The notes under the pieces were generated by a model that did not search any database, was not told where the DNA came from, and saw only the letters and a program-made list of their open reading frames with translations. The position numbers and the translations under genes were made by a program. A stretch of 64,000 nucleotides of DNA from Apium graveolens (taxonomy: Eukaryota; Streptophyta; Magnoliopsida; Apiales; Apiaceae): the NCBI RefSeq assembly GCF_009905375.1, contig NC_133650.1:68317648-68381647 (forward strand). The letters are read 5' to 3'. The number at the start of each line of letters is the position of its first letter. The stretch's first letter is position 1. Of the stretch, positions 45,167 to 57,496 are shown piece after piece.

Positions 45167-46390
45167 TGTTCTGATGATGAAGATTTGTCAACATAGTTGT
45201 AATTATAATAGTTAGATTAATTTAATCATGTGTAAGCATGTCATTTATTATCTAGCATGTTTTTATAAAGTGCAATAATATGGACATCAATTTCTTGATA
45301 ACTGCTTAGATATATATTTCATAAGGTCACCCACTTATATCTTGGGGAACAAAACAACTAGCTAAGTTCATACATGCCTGAGTATAATACATTACTACTT
45401 GTCCTGAATACTGATATGCAAATACATAAGCCGTGTACCCTGAAGGGCTAGGAACGCTATCTACTACCATCTATCCTATCAAAATTGGTGACAAGTCACC
45501 CAGCCTTCTTCAAGGTCCATATCTAGTCACTAGTCCCTCAGTCACTGTCACTGCACGTGAGGTCACGCACCCTCCTCATCGCTCCTGCCAACATCAGCTC
45601 TGTATCAACCACCGGGATGTATCCTCCAATCGCACCCTCCTCATCGCTCCTACCAACATCAGCTCTGCATCAACCACCGGGATGTATCCTCCAATCGCTG
45701 TCATCCTCATCTGAACCCTGGTACGGAGCTCGATCCCATCAATCCCTCTACTGGCTATGGCTGGAGAAGCAGCTCTGAAATCCCCTGGGTATCCTAGTCT
45801 GATGGCTCTATCAGCTGTCAATGCCTGGCGTAACTCCGCAATGCGAGCAGATGCCGCAGTAATCTCAGCGTTAAGCTGAGCCACCATCCAGTCGTGTATA
45901 GCTACATGTATGGTCGCCGGGGGTGGTAGAGGTGAGTCTGGGTCGCTAGAGGATATTTTGTAAGCCTCGTAGACCTGTGCATATATCCCATCCTCGTCAT
46001 CACCATCAGTATAGGGCATAGGGCTCTGATTCCCTTGGGGTGGGGTAGGAGAGCGAATAGTCGGGTGAGGGTACATCTCTATATCCCTCCAGCCTACGCC
46101 ATCTCCCCGGGTCATCTCAATGTCATTAGCTATGGGGACAGGAAGGTCAGTCTCCTCCTCTGGGACATCCTCAGTAGAGTCATCCTCCCTCATAGGCTCC
46201 ACTGGTACCTGACATAATAGGCAAGGTGTTACTAACTTAAAGTCAAAATTCCCATGAGAGTAAAATTGTCAAGACTACCCATGTAGCCCGACGACGAACT
46301 CGACTTGAGCTCTAATTGATTATTTTATTATTATTATTATTATGTCTATGTTTTTTATATCCTATCATTTCCAAGATTTGATAACCTAAG
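45167..46390 (-). other. Leader of chromovirus F
   Basis: About 1.2 kb between the primer-binding site and gag. It holds the ORF at 46202-45594 and a 65-bp direct duplication (45566-45630 and 45631-45695). The remainder is AT-rich with no other feature seen. Confidence 0.65.
45594..46202 (-). CDS. Unidentified ORF in the F leader, upstream of gag
   Basis: A 202-codon ORF in the sense direction of F, between primer-binding site and gag. I do not recognise the protein. The N-terminal half is acidic and proline-rich (EEETDLPVPIAND, IRSPTPPQGNQ, DGDDEDGI), the middle (VAQLNAEITAASARIAELRQ) looks like a short amphipathic coiled coil, and the C-terminus is basic. Its 3' end runs into a 65-bp duplication; 65 is not a multiple of 3, so the original C-terminus was probably different. 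An open frame this long in a decayed element suggests former selection, but chance cannot be excluded. Confidence 0.45.
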   Translation of the reverse strand: MEPMREDDSTEDVPEEETDLPVPIANDIEMTRGDGVGWRDIEMYPHPTIRSPTPPQGNQSPMPYTDGDDEDGIYAQVYEAYKISSSDPDSPLPPPATIHVAIHDWMVAQLNAEITAASARIAELRQALTADRAIRLGYPGDFRAASPAIASRGIDGIELRTRVQMRMTAIGGYIPVVDAELMLVGAMRRVRLEDTSRWLIQS

Positions 46391-46402
46391 GCTCTGATAC
46401 CA
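46391..46402 (-). other. Primer-binding site of F
   Basis: TGGTATCAGAGC on the - strand, four bases inside the LTR: the classical initiator-tRNA-Met site. Confidence 0.85.
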
Positions 46403-46406
46403 TTTC

Positions 46407-49400
46407 TGTGGCGCCCCAAAATCCGGGGTCAGGAATCTCAGAGGCCACGCCATCTAAACTACTACAACCACATAACTCACACTACAATATATAAATACTC
46501 ACGCTTCACGACCCCACACTTATCATACACACACACACACACTTACAGGTTATTGTCTTGGAAATAAACCATTCATAACTAGAGTAATTCAACCATCAAG
46601 TGATAATTATTACAACCCAAAAGTGATTAAGTCTTACCGGGGAGTAACCTTTAAGTAATGCTAGTCCGTCGGACAAATATACATTTCTTGTTTATTACCT
46701 TACATAAGTCATACTTATAAATAAGCCGAACTAAAAACAACTGAAAACTAATCCAGCTTACAAACAACTGAAAACTAATCCAGCTTATTCGGACTACCTG
46801 TGGTATAACACCAAACAATCTACGGAATAGCTGGCCATTTCCTACCCGTTTCCTCATTGTGGTTCTCATGGTAGGCATCTTGATTCACTTTTGTGTTGTG
46901 TCAATTTAAGAAAACAAGTGTGAGCTAAAATGCCCAGTATAAGAATGTACAATATGTAAATGGTTGTATGATAACTTACGTAAAACATCATATATGATAA
47001 TTATGTTTTATTCAAAAATAGTTTTCCTTGGTGATACACACCTTCTTATAAAAACAATTCTTTAATGGATTTTATTATCTTGCGAATACCTTAAAAGTAA
47101 ACCCAGCACATAGGCTTGGGTTACGGTATTGCATCACAATTCCAATTGGAAGAATTTGGACATTCATTGGAGCCACCGCATACGAAGATCAGTCGTGCTA
47201 CGATAAAAGTAACCTTTTCTACTAGTAGAAGGACGACACGTTCGTATCCCGGTTATCACCCTTGCCGCATACGGGCTATGCGTCCTCATTTCGGGTATAC
47301 ACACACTTCACAGGTCCATAGGTACATATTGTACCGTCTCATACGGTACTAATAGTCTATCCAATACACGAAGTACTTAGATCCTACCACTCCCTTGTCC
47401 TTTAGGAAATCCTATCATATCTCGAGAACTCGAACCACATCGAAGTTCCCCCAAGCGTTTTGCTTGTCGATAGGCACAGCTTTACTTTATATATATATGT
47501 ACTTCCGAAAGTTTTTGGAGGAAGTACTGAGGATGTGAGTTGACCGTTGTCAACAGATAATTACATAAGGGGGAAAAGTTTCTCTTTGAAACTATATTCA
47601 AAATATTAAATAAGTCGGGATAATATTCTCCGACGATCTGAAATTATTCGAATGATTTTCGAAATCAGAAAGTACTTTAAATCCGATTCTATAATTTTTA
47701 AATCATAAATAAAACCTTTAATAAATAATAATTAATGATAATCGATAAATAATTAAACCTCGAATGAGTTTACTTTCTAAGAGAATATTTAAAATAATAT
47801 TCCTCAACTGATTTATGTCTACGCAATTAATAATCTTTAATGTTTAATCGGGTTTGAAATAAATAATTGTTGGAGTATACTTCTCCCATAATAAAGGAAT
47901 AGGTATATAATATTTATTACTTGAATAAAAAAATATAGTTGAGGGAATATGATCGTTGGGAAATCGTTTAATAAAAGTTCGAGGTATTTTAATGTTCCGT
48001 AAGTGGACGTTGAGTCCCTTTAAAATGTACTATTATGGACTTGTAATCGTCCTATAATATCACCGGAATGATTCCCGGGTTATTATCTTGAAATCCCGAC
48101 TGACTCTCGGTCTTATTATAATACTTTCGTTTATAGCGGAATTAATATTTCCCGATATATACTTATCGTACAACATCGCTCTATCATGCAAAAATTCAAT
48201 GACTACATATCATGGGAAACATGGTACTTATGCAATGATAATAAAACAATCATTTCACAACACAACAGTAAATGGAGTTGGGTTCGTAAACTTGCCTGGG
48301 TATCTCGAGGTGGAGGATGCTCTAGGTTCCGCTCGGAAATCTATAATCATAACATAATTCACTTCGTTACGTCCCGTTCTAATTTACGGCGACTCACACT
48401 CATGTGCTACTTATTATGCACCCTATCAACTTATATTACCCTTATTATTCCTTTAAGTTCTTATTCACATCATGGTCGCTTCATTTTTCTAAGTATCTTA
48501 GGTTCATTTTCATTTTCGTCGTCGGCTCCGCTTATGGATTCTACGTTTTCTAATCGCGCGGCCTCGGCTCCGATACTTTTATAAAACTGAAAATTCATTA
48601 TTTTTACTTGAAATTTTTATAGAAGTTAGGAAACTCAATATGTTACTCTCTGTAAAATTTCATGATTTATGAACACTTTTAAGTCGATCCTTTATATTTT
48701 CAAAGTTCTTAATTCGTAGCAGTTTTTGTCGCGTAAATCACTTTTAGTAAAACGGCCATAACTTTTGATCCGTAAATCGGAATCAAGCGATTAAAGTGCC
48801 TAAAAGATCCTTATAACATTTTGTATCATAATCAAGGTTTATTTTTCAAGATAATACAGTTTAAGTCTTCGGGACATTCTGCAGAAACTTAAAGTTACGA
48901 TTTGTTTGTTTTAACGAAATTATGTTTACGATCGGGGTTTCGTTTTACGCCCTAACTCTTAACACAACCACCAAAAATCATCATCTCATCATCAACACAC
49001 AAAATACTCTCAAGAAAATCATGTTCTTAAGGCAACAACAATCAACTTTACATCTACTTAACTAAACATCAAGATTTCAACAATACCACTTCTAAAACTA
49101 GGTTTACAACTACATACTAAATGGATCTTGAAAATGAGTCTTAAATAAAGTGGGGCATCTTTCTTAAAAGCTTGAGATGTGTTCTTGAGGATGGTGGAGT
49201 CTTAGAAGTGTTTGGTATGATTTTTGGAACCTAAAACCACCATTGAAATCAAGAAACCAAAGAAGAGTTACTATTCATACTATTCACTAGTAACTTTCTT
49301 GATTTTATTTCACCCACCAAACCTTGATAAAAAGAGATGAAAGAATTTTCTTACCTTAGTTTGGTTGTTAGGAAGTTTTAGAATTAATGGGATGATTTTA

Positions 49401-50134
49401 CCATGGCTAGAACTTAAGATTTTGAATTGGATTTCTTGGCTTGGATGAAATAGCCGAATGGAAGCAATGTGGAAGGGGGGTTTATGCTTGCTTCCTTGGG
49501 TGCTTCTAGGAAATGGGATGGTGATATCTTTTTATTGATTGATATTCTTCCTAGTATAGAATTCTAGGTTTATTCCTTGTTGCCAAATCCATGGACATAT
49601 CTTAAGTAGCTTGCAAGCTAAACTACATGTGCTAGCTTCCTTAGCACACTATTTGGCTAGCTTGCTTGATCATCCTAAGCTTAGCTCACTATTTTTTAAA
49701 GTAACCATGGTTACTTTCTTACCATGGTTAGTTAGTGTGTTACGTTTATTTAATCGTTTACGCGTTCGCTCGGTCGCTTAAGCGTTTTCGTAATACTTAC
49801 TCGTAAATGGTTCGCGACGTAATTCCTTTCGTATTTATTCCTTATATTTTGAATTATCATACTTGAATATAAATCCGTAGGGTTTTAATCTTGTAATTAT
49901 ATTGTGATTCCCGTAATCCTCGATGAGTCGTAAATACGGTCGTTTTTCAAAGTTCATTTTCTTCGAAAACTAATAGCGTCTACATACACTCATTTGGTAC
50001 ATATAATCATAATATCAACTCTGAAACTCATTTTCTCATGCACTACATAGTGTGGGCTTAAAAGTCTTTTCCCGTCCGTCAGGGTTACTATTCATTAAAC
50101 TTTTTACAAGGTCTCAAAAATTCGAGTTATTACA
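46407..50134 (-). repeat. 5' LTR of chromovirus F
   Basis: 3728 bp, from TGTGGCGCCCCAAAATCC (left edge, + strand) to ...GAGTTATTACA. It is complete at both ends, unlike the 3' LTR. It has a (CA)n run near 46530 and a direct duplication of about 27 bp near 46740-46790 (ACAACTGAAAACTAATCCAG twice) that is single in the 3' LTR. ORFs inside are shadows also seen in the 3' LTR. Confidence 0.9.
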
Positions 50135-51563
50135 ATGGATATGCCTTTTGAATCTCTTGGATTGAAGAAGCTGAACAAAGATCCTAAGCGCCCAAGCCAT
50201 CTATTGAGGAAGCTTCTACTCCTGAGCTTAAGCATTTACCTAAACATTTGAGGTATGCATTTTTAGGTGATGCATCTACTTTGCCTGTTATTATTGCATC
50301 TGACTTTTCAGGTAGCGACGGCGAGAAGCTTTTTAGAATTCTTAGAGAATTCAAATCGGCAATTGGTTGGTCTATAGTAGATATCAAGGGAATCAGCCCT
50401 TCTTATTGCATGTACACAATTCTGCTAGTGGAAGGAAGCAAGCCTATTGGTGAGCAACATAGAAGGCTAAATCCAATCATGAAAGAGGTTGTGAAGAAGG
50501 AAATCCTTAAGTGGCTAGATGTAGGGATCATCTATCCTATTTCTGACAGTTCATGGGTGAGCCCAGTTCAGTGTGTGCCAAAGAAAGGAGGTATCACTGT
50601 GGTAAAAAATGAGAAGAATGAGCTTATTCCTACAAGAACAATCATGGGGTGGAGAGTTTGCATGGATTATAGGAAGCTGAACAAGGCTATAAGGAAAGAT
50701 CACTTCCCTCTTCCTTTCATTGATTAGATGCTTGATTGATTGGCTGGGCATGATTACTATTGTCTTCTGGATGGCTATTCGGGATATAATCATATTTGTA
50801 TCACTTGAGAAGATCAAGGAAAGACTACATTCACATGTCCTTTTGGTACTTTCTCCTTTAGAAGGGTTTTTTCGGGTTATGTGGAGCACTGGCCACATTT
50901 CAGAGATGCATGATAGCTATCTTCTCTGATATGATTGGTCAGAATGTGGAGGTGTTCATGGACGATTTCTCTGTATTTGGTGATTCATTTGATGAGTGCT
51001 TGTAGAATTTAGGCGACGTTCTCAAGAGGTGTGTTGAGAACAATTTGGTTCTCAATTGGGAGAAATGTCACTTTATGGTGCGACAGGGCATTATTCTTGG
51101 GCACAAGGTCTCTAGTAAGGGTTTTGAGGTGGATAAAGCCAAAGTGGGGGTCATCAAAAATCTTCCCCCACCAATTTCTGTTAAGGGAATTCTTAGTTTT
51201 CTTGGTCATACAGGCTTCTACGGGCGGTTCATCAAGGACTTCTCAAAAATTTCTAAACCTTTGTGCAATCTTCTGGAGAAGGATGTCCCTTTTAAGTTTG
51301 ATGACGAGTGTGTGGCTGCTTTTGAGTTCTTAAAGAAGAGTTTAATCATGACACCTGTCATAACTGCACCTGATTGGAGTGAGTCGTTTGAGATGATGTG
51401 CGATGCAAGTGACTATGCAGTTGGAGCAGTTCTTGGGCAGAGAGAGAACAACATATTTCATGTGGTCCACTATGCTAGTAAGACTCTTAATGGTGCTCAA
51501 CTGAATTATACTACTACGGAGAAAGAACTTTTGGCTATCGTCTATGGTTTTGAGAAATTTTGA
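50135..51563 (+). pseudogene. pol: Athila B reverse transcriptase and RNase H start
   Basis: RT: EFKSAIGWSIVDIKGISPSY, KWLDVGIIYPISDSSWVSPV, GWRVCMDYRKLNKAIRKDHF, then two in-frame stops at 50725-50740 (FID-stop-MLD-stop-LAG). Degraded frames follow, with the palm motif EVFMDDFSVFGDSFDE at about 50948-50995. From 51045 the frame is open: NWEKCHFMVRQGIILGH, SFLGHTGFYGRFIKDFS, then RNase [16 protein letters not shown] and [20 protein letters not shown] at 51561-51563 replaces the CGA found in copy C. Confidence 0.85.
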
Positions 51564-51941
51564 TCATATCTGCTTGGGATGAAGGTGATAGTTTTCACTG
51601 ATCACACGGCCATTCGACATCTCGTCTCGAAGAAGGACTCGAAGCCTAGATTGATTCGATGGGTTCTTTTACTCCAGGAGTTTGAATTAGAGATCAAGGA
51701 TAGAAAAGGGACTAAAAATCAAGTTGCAGGTCATCTCTCGCGTTTAGAGGATCCAAGTACAACTTCACTGGATAAGACATTAATAAACGAGTCTTATCCC
51801 GATGAGCAGCTGTTTGGAGTGCAAGAGGAAGAACCGTGGTTTGCAGCCATTGTGAACTACCTTGTGAGTAATATCATGCCTCCCGACTTGTCATATGCTC
51901 AAAGGAAGAAGTTTTTGCATGAAGTGAAGTGGTATATGTGA
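51564..51941 (+). pseudogene. pol: Athila B RNase H, second part
   Basis: Continues the domain after the stop: [20 protein letters not shown] (third acidic residue) and [12 protein letters not shown]. In element C the last motif is QVADHLS, so the final catalytic Asp is Gly here. The linker to integrase follows ([15 protein letters not shown]). The frame ends with TGA at 51939-51941 where C has TGG. Confidence 0.85.
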
Positions 51942-51942
51942 G

Positions 51943-53124
51943 ATGAGCCGTTTATTTTTTGACAAGGAGCTGTCCAAATCATCAGGAGATGTATACCTTT
52001 CAGCGAAATGGGGAGGGGGGATCTTGCGAGATTGCCACTCAACGGCTTATGGAGGATATTATGGTAGAGAAAAGACATCAGCTCGTATTCTTCAAGCAGG
52101 TTTCTTTTGCCCGACCTTGTTTAAAGACGCTCATCAGTTTGTTTTGAAATGTGATCGATGTCAACGTGTGGGTAACATGTCCAAGAGGGATGAGATGCCT
52201 CTTAATGTGCTTCTCGAGGTTGAAGTCTTCGATGTTTGGGGAATTGACTTCATAGGGCCATTTGTCTCATCTTGTAACAATCAGGATATCTTGTTGGCGA
52301 TCGATTATGTCTCGAAATGGGTTGAACTTAAGGCATTTCCAACAAACGATATGAAAGTAGTGCTTCATTTTCTTCACAAGCAGATATTCACAAGATTTGG
52401 AACTCCAAGAGTCATAATCAGTGATGAGGGGTCACATTTTTACAATCGCAAGTTCACTGATGTGATACAAAGATATAATGTGAATCATCGCATTGCTACA
52501 GTTTATCATCCTCAGACGAATAGTCAAGCTGAGGTACCTAAAAGAGAGATCAAGCGCATTTTAGAGAAAGTTGTATGTCCATCGAGAAAAGATTGGTCTT
52601 TGAAGCTTGATGAAGCTATTTGGGCGTAAAAAACAGCATACAAGACTCCATTGGAAATGTTGGCGTATCAGTTGGTTTATGGTAAGGGGTGTCATTTACT
52701 AGTGGAGCTCGAGCATAAAGTGCATTGGGCTTTGAAGAAGTTGAATCTTAATTTGGATGTAGCTGGAAAGAAGATTATGCTCCAATTGAATGAACTCAAT
52801 GAGTTCCGACTTCAAGCATATGAAAACAACAAAATGTATAAGGAGAAAGTCAAGAGGTGGCATGATAGGGGTCTAGAGCTCAAATCATTTATGTCGAGGC
52901 AACATGTTCTTTTGTTTAACTCTCGTCTCCGTCTTTTTCCTGGAAAGTTGAAGTTAAGGTGGTCAGGGCCATTTTTTGTCAAAACTGTGTTTCCACATGG
53001 AGTGGTGGAGATGTTTGAGAATCATCCGGGCCAAGCATTCAAGGTAAATGGTCAGAGGTTGAAGCATTACTATGGTGACACAGAAAACCGCGAGGTGGTT
53101 AGTGCTGTTTTGTTGTCCATTTGA
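51943..53124 (+). pseudogene. pol: Athila B integrase
   Basis: Zinc module: CHSTAYGGYYG, with Tyr where C keeps His (GGHY), then KCDRCQRVG. Core: VWGIDFIGPFVSS (D), PRVIISDEGSHFYNRKF (D), NSQAEVPKREIKRIL (E), all present. A stop at 52627 (GCG TAA) replaces a Tyr codon seen in C. The C-terminal domain (52651-53124) has EKVKRWHDRGLELKSF, PGKLKLRWSGPFFVKTVF and NGQRLKHYYGD. The two altered sites make it inactive as encoded. Confidence 0.88.
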
Positions 53125-53695
53125 TCTCGCATTTCTACGTCAAACTAATGATGTAAAACAAGCGCTTCTTGGGAGGCAACCCAAGTTTGTTGTATGTTAG
53201 TAGGTAGAGGAAGCGAGAAAAAAAGAGAAAAACACAAAAAAATCAGAAAAAACAGAAAATTTCAGGGCCAACTTCAGAAGCTGCGCGCGGTCGCGCTGGA
53301 ATTCCAGAAACCAAGCATGCCCGCACTGATCTAGCATGCGGCCGCGCTGATTTGGCCAAAGGTGAGCGCGCCCGCGCTAGTCTAGCGCGCGGCGCGCTGG
53401 GGTCCCGATTCAGAAAAAAATAAAAGGCAGTTTGTGAAGAGAAAATCGGGGTTTTTAATAGAAAATCAATTTCTACCCGAATTTTACTCTTCCACATCCC
53501 AAATTTCCCTCTCCAAATTAAACCCATTATTCCCACTATAAGCATAATCAATTCCCACTTCTATTCCATATCTAATTCTCTTCTCACCTCCTATATATGC
53601 ATACACTTATACACAAACTTCTCTACCACTTCTCAAATTCTCAAACACAATTCTCTCTCAAACACTTATCTTTTATTTTCTCTTATACAATCCCA
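53125..53695 (+). other. Athila B spacer: GC-rich block and ORF3 leader
   Basis: After integrase comes a conserved CGCTTCTTGGGAGGCAACCC segment (about 53162-53183), an A-rich stretch, then a GC-rich block (about 53280-53400) of GCGCGGTCGCGCTGG, CGGCCGCGCTG and GCGCGCCCGCGCTAG-like words. The ORF3 leader follows, with a TATA box at 53592-53598 (TATATAT), 104 bp before the ATG. Copy C has the same order. Confidence 0.7.
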
Positions 53696-54847
53696 ATGGC
53701 ACCCAAGAGAGAAAGAACTCAAGTAAGCAGCCAAGGAGCGAGGCCGAGGTTTTCAACTCCCGAGGCTGAAACGAAGTATACGAGGCTTCTCTCGAAGCCT
53801 ATAGCCAAGGAGCGAGGTTTTCTGCCATCAGGGAAGGATGGTAAGTTGTTGGAGATGATCTTGGAGATGGGCTGGGTTGCGTTTTGTGAGGCACCCGTTG
53901 TTATGCCCATGAGTGTTGTTCATGAGTTTTATGTTAATGCTAAGGTGGAGAAGAATGGTTTCACGGTGGTTAGGGGATGAATGTGGAGTACAGTACGGAT
54001 GCGATAAGGAGGGTGATTGAGCAGCCCGCAAGGAAGCCCGGTCAGGACACCTGGAATGATAAGACTCCGGAGGACTTTGATTTGGATTTGATTGTTGCCA
54101 CTCCGTATGTGCCTGAGACTCATTAGAAGTTCAAGAGGGGCATGACTGATTATGCCACATTCCCTGCTTCTTGTATGAACAGGTTTGCACGTGCATGGAA
54201 TTCTTTTATTTTTGCTAATATCATGCCATCTTCTCATATGCATGAGGTTTCTGTGGAGCATGCATGGTTGTTGTGGGGTATTCTGCAGGGTGACTATGTG
54301 GACCTTGGTAGGGTTATTCACCAAGGTATTATGAGGTTTTTGTGAGGGAGTACTAAGGGTTTTATACCCTATGCGTCCATTGTGACGAAGCTGTGTGTGG
54401 CAGTTAGTGTTCATTGGGCCGCACATGAGTAGCTTCAGCTTCCTAGTTCTGTTATCGATAGTTCGACTACATTGAATATGGTGGAGTGGTACGGTGGTAA
54501 ACCCGATCTTAAGGGGCTTGGTTATTCATATGATCTTCTTCCGGGCAAGCGTCCAGCTGATCAGACATTCGCTGGCGGGTTGGAGAGCTCGGTTGGGTGA
54601 AAAAGCTGGTCCATCACAGCAGGAGCAGAAGGAAGCAGGAGCTAATGTTGGTGTTGGTATGAGCATGATATGATACATGACATCCATAGTCGGTTTGCAC
54701 ATGATCTCACTCAGACATTAGGGGCGGCTTTCAGAGCCACAGGTGTTGACATCCAGTTGGCCATTATTTGGTGAGGACTCCGTGTATCCACCTCCAGACA
54801 CGCCTGACACTCCACCCGTTGAGGGTGAGGATCCTGATTCCGAGTAG
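53696..54847 (+). pseudogene. Athila downstream ORF3, copy B
   Basis: Starts MAPKRERTQVSSQGARPRFS and keeps the RLLSKPIAKERGFLPSGKDG block. It is broken by a TGA at 53978 after VVRG (compare VVRGRTVEYS in C), further stops near 54124 (CATTAG), 54343 and 54430, and a region of small deletions before the tail near 54790-54847 (DTPDTPPVEGEDPDSE). The ATG at 53696 is used because it matches A and C; an upstream in-frame ATG at 53597 lies in the leader. Function unknown. Confidence 0.8.
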
Positions 54848-56031
54848 GTATGCCTGATACCTTACTATTACCTTCACTGAGGACAGTGAAAATTTTAAGT
54901 TTGGGGGTAATAGTTGAAAGAATATGTTTTTGTGAGTCGAATATAGTTTGCATATCCATGATAGTTTAGTGCATATAGTTGCATATTTTGCCATTTAGTT
55001 TTTTTTTATTTTTGTAGTTTTTATGATAGTTTGTTCATATAGTTTCATGCATTTGCATAATAACATGATCCCTTAGATGATTTTTTCGATTGACTTGTGA
55101 TATTGATGCTAGTGTGCTGATGTTGTATTTAGTGATGTTGAGTCCTATCGAATTGATTTGCATGCTAGAGACAATTGTATTTCACTAAGTCTTATAGGTT
55201 TCTCTAGTGCTAGATCATGATCATGGTTCGTTTATTTGTCGAAGTTGAATCGCTTGTTTATATTTAGAATTTAGGATATTCTATTAATCATAGAATAACC
55301 TGGATTTTTAAAAATTGGAGAAAATTGGCTTTCATTGCTAGTTGTTGTGGCTAGGTGTCAAATGGCTAGGCTTGAACACGATGGAGCAAAACCCACTCGT
55401 TCAAAAATTTGTGAAAAAAAAAGAAAAAAAGAAAAAGAAAAAAAGAAAAAAAATTAGTGTTTTGTATAATTGATAACGAGTGGGCTCTTTAGTACTCGAG
55501 TTGTGAAGTTCTTAGGGGACTTTGTGCCTAGTGACCTAAGGCTTTTATAGTCTGGGATCCGCTAACTTAACGCTCGTTACATGGGTACTATTGTATAAAT
55601 CTTTTGTGGGTCTCAATCATTGAACGGTCAAATATGCATATTTGTGTTGTTTATGTATTGTGAATAAAAGTGTGAATCCATAAAAAACTCCAATATAAAA
55701 ATTGAAGTGTTATAAGTTATTTTGAGTCTAGCTTTTATTTTATTTATAACCTTGCGATTGCTTTGATGAGTAGTGAGTCCTGATTATTGATCTAGTTGTG
55801 ATAGTATATTTGTAAGCAGTTGCACACACGCACGTCTCTGGTTTCTAAGTTGATTTGTAAGATTTGATTGATCTTTATGCGAATAACTGCATTTATTGAG
55901 ATGTTACTTGTTGATTGGTTTAGTTATTCTACGGGGATCGTTGCATTCATTTAGTTGCATTCATGCATTTTTATTTCTTATTCTGAGTCTATTTATGCTT
56001 GAGGACATGCATCGATTCAAGTTTGGGGATA
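54848..56031 (+). other. Athila B 3' noncoding region
   Basis: No coding sequence. An internal polypurine tract AAGTTTGGGGGTAA lies at about 54896-54909 and the LTR-edge tract (CAAGTTTGGGGATA) at about 56018-56031. An A-rich run of GAAAAA repeats is at about 55411-55453. Confidence 0.7.
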
Positions 56032-57496
56032 TGTTGAGTGGCATTTATGACACTTTATAACGCTCCATTAAGCTTTGAATTGGTGTATTTGTACTCAAGT
56101 TGTTAGTGTTTTAATGTGTTTTCTAGTGTTTTTGCATTTCAGGTATTAATCCGGGATTCAGGTGAATTAGCATTCATTTGATGCTAATATGGTGTTAGGA
56201 TGGTGTCCAAGGAATAAAGCTCGCAAAGACCAACTCATCACATCAAGAAAAGAAGAAAATGGAATTTTCTCTAGAAGGCCAGCGCCCGCGCTGTCATAGC
56301 ACGCGCCCGCGCTGTCATAGCACGCGCCCGCGCTGTCATAGAGCGCGCCCGCACCCGAAGTATAGAGATACAGCGCGCCTGCGCTGGTCAAGCGCGCGCC
56401 CGCGCCGGTTCGGGAAATTTAAATCCTGATTCTTGTGGGCTTTTGATTGGAGGACTTCTTCCAAGATGGACTGCTATATATATAAATAAAGGTCGTTTTT
56501 ATAAGGAGACATAACGGAGCTTAAGGAGAAGACGACAAGAAGACCTATAGCATAATTCAACGAAGGCGAAGAAGATCTAGTTTATTCTTGTGAATCTTTG
56601 TTCTCAGTTGTAATCTTGGATGCTAGTTTCTTATTTTTTGAACCTAATACTCTGGATTATGTACTTTATTTATTATTTGTTTATAAAGACTACATTTATT
56701 ATACCATACTTTCATCGGAACCCATGTTGATGATGAGTCTGATTATGGGCTAGTCGTTATCGTGGGGTTCTAGCGGATTTATTTATGGATTTCTTTAGTT
56801 AATTTGTTTTGATGCCTTAGTGTGTGGTGATTGTATGATAACCTATTATTGGTTGTGCTTATTCGTCTTATGAGTGTCGCGAACTTATAAGATAGTGTGT
56901 TAATTCTCAATGAAGCGAATATGAATTTAAGGGTTCAGAACTTTCCATGCTAGAATAGGTTCATGTGTTATTGTTATGCATGATTCATAGGTATTTATAA
57001 CCATATTACTTGCCCTATGTAATCACGATAGATGACTTGTGCATTAAACCGTTATGTTGTCAAATTCTATAGACATATAGGGTCTCAATATAATTGGTGT
57101 CTATTCAGCTTCTATTGCTTTTGTGGATGTCTTGTAGTATGATATTCGTACAACAAAAATTGGCATTTATCAGTTTCGTGTTATCTGATTAGTGTCATCA
57201 CCATCACATGCTAAGGTTAAGAACGAAAAAGCTATTAAATGAAGTATTTAATGAATTTAGAATCCCATGTTTCTGTCATATATTATTCAATTATCTTCAA
57301 TCTTTTAGTTAATGTACTCTAGTATAATTCTCAATAGTTAATCGTAGTATAATCAAAACCCAAATTATTATTCGTCTTAGCATTGAATAATAGTCATATC
57401 ATTGTTGTATAAGTGCATAAATCACAAAGTTAACCTAAACCAGTCCCTGTGGGAATGAACTAGAAATAATTCTATATTACTTGCGATCGCGTATAC
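56032..57496 (+). repeat. 3' LTR of Athila B, end missing
   Basis: Starts TGTTGAGTGGCATTTATGAC. It ends GCGTATAC where element C begins; about 36 bp of the LTR end are not present here. At 56284-56346 a 21-bp unit (GCCCGCGCTGTCATAGCACGC) occurs three times in tandem; the 5' LTR has one. Confidence 0.9.

Larger units (their letters stand above)
36918..50134 (-). mobile_element. Tekay-like chromovirus F (Ty3/gypsy)
   Basis: On the - strand: 5' LTR (50134-46407), primer-binding site, leader with an extra ORF, gag, protease, RT, RNase H, integrase with a C-terminal chromodomain remnant, polypurine tract and 3' LTR (40501-36918, lacking its last ~140 bp). It is inserted between the protease and RT of Athila B. 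Long LTRs and the chromodomain point to the Tekay clade. Many stops are present. Confidence 0.9.
12127..57496 (+). mobile_element. Athila-like Ty3/gypsy element B, split by two nested elements
   Basis: In order: 5' LTR (12127-12795 and 33684-34481, split by D), primer-binding site, gag, protease, interruption by F, RT, RNase H, integrase, GC-rich spacer, ORF3, noncoding region and 3' LTR cut at 57496 by C. Without D and F it is about 11.3 kb, normal for Athila. All ORFs are disrupted. Confidence 0.9.

Noticed and set aside
46530..46548. (CA)n run, (TTAA)n at 9600 and (TA)n at 8605 as regulatory sites
   Set aside because: Simple repeats in LTRs; no independent evidence of function.
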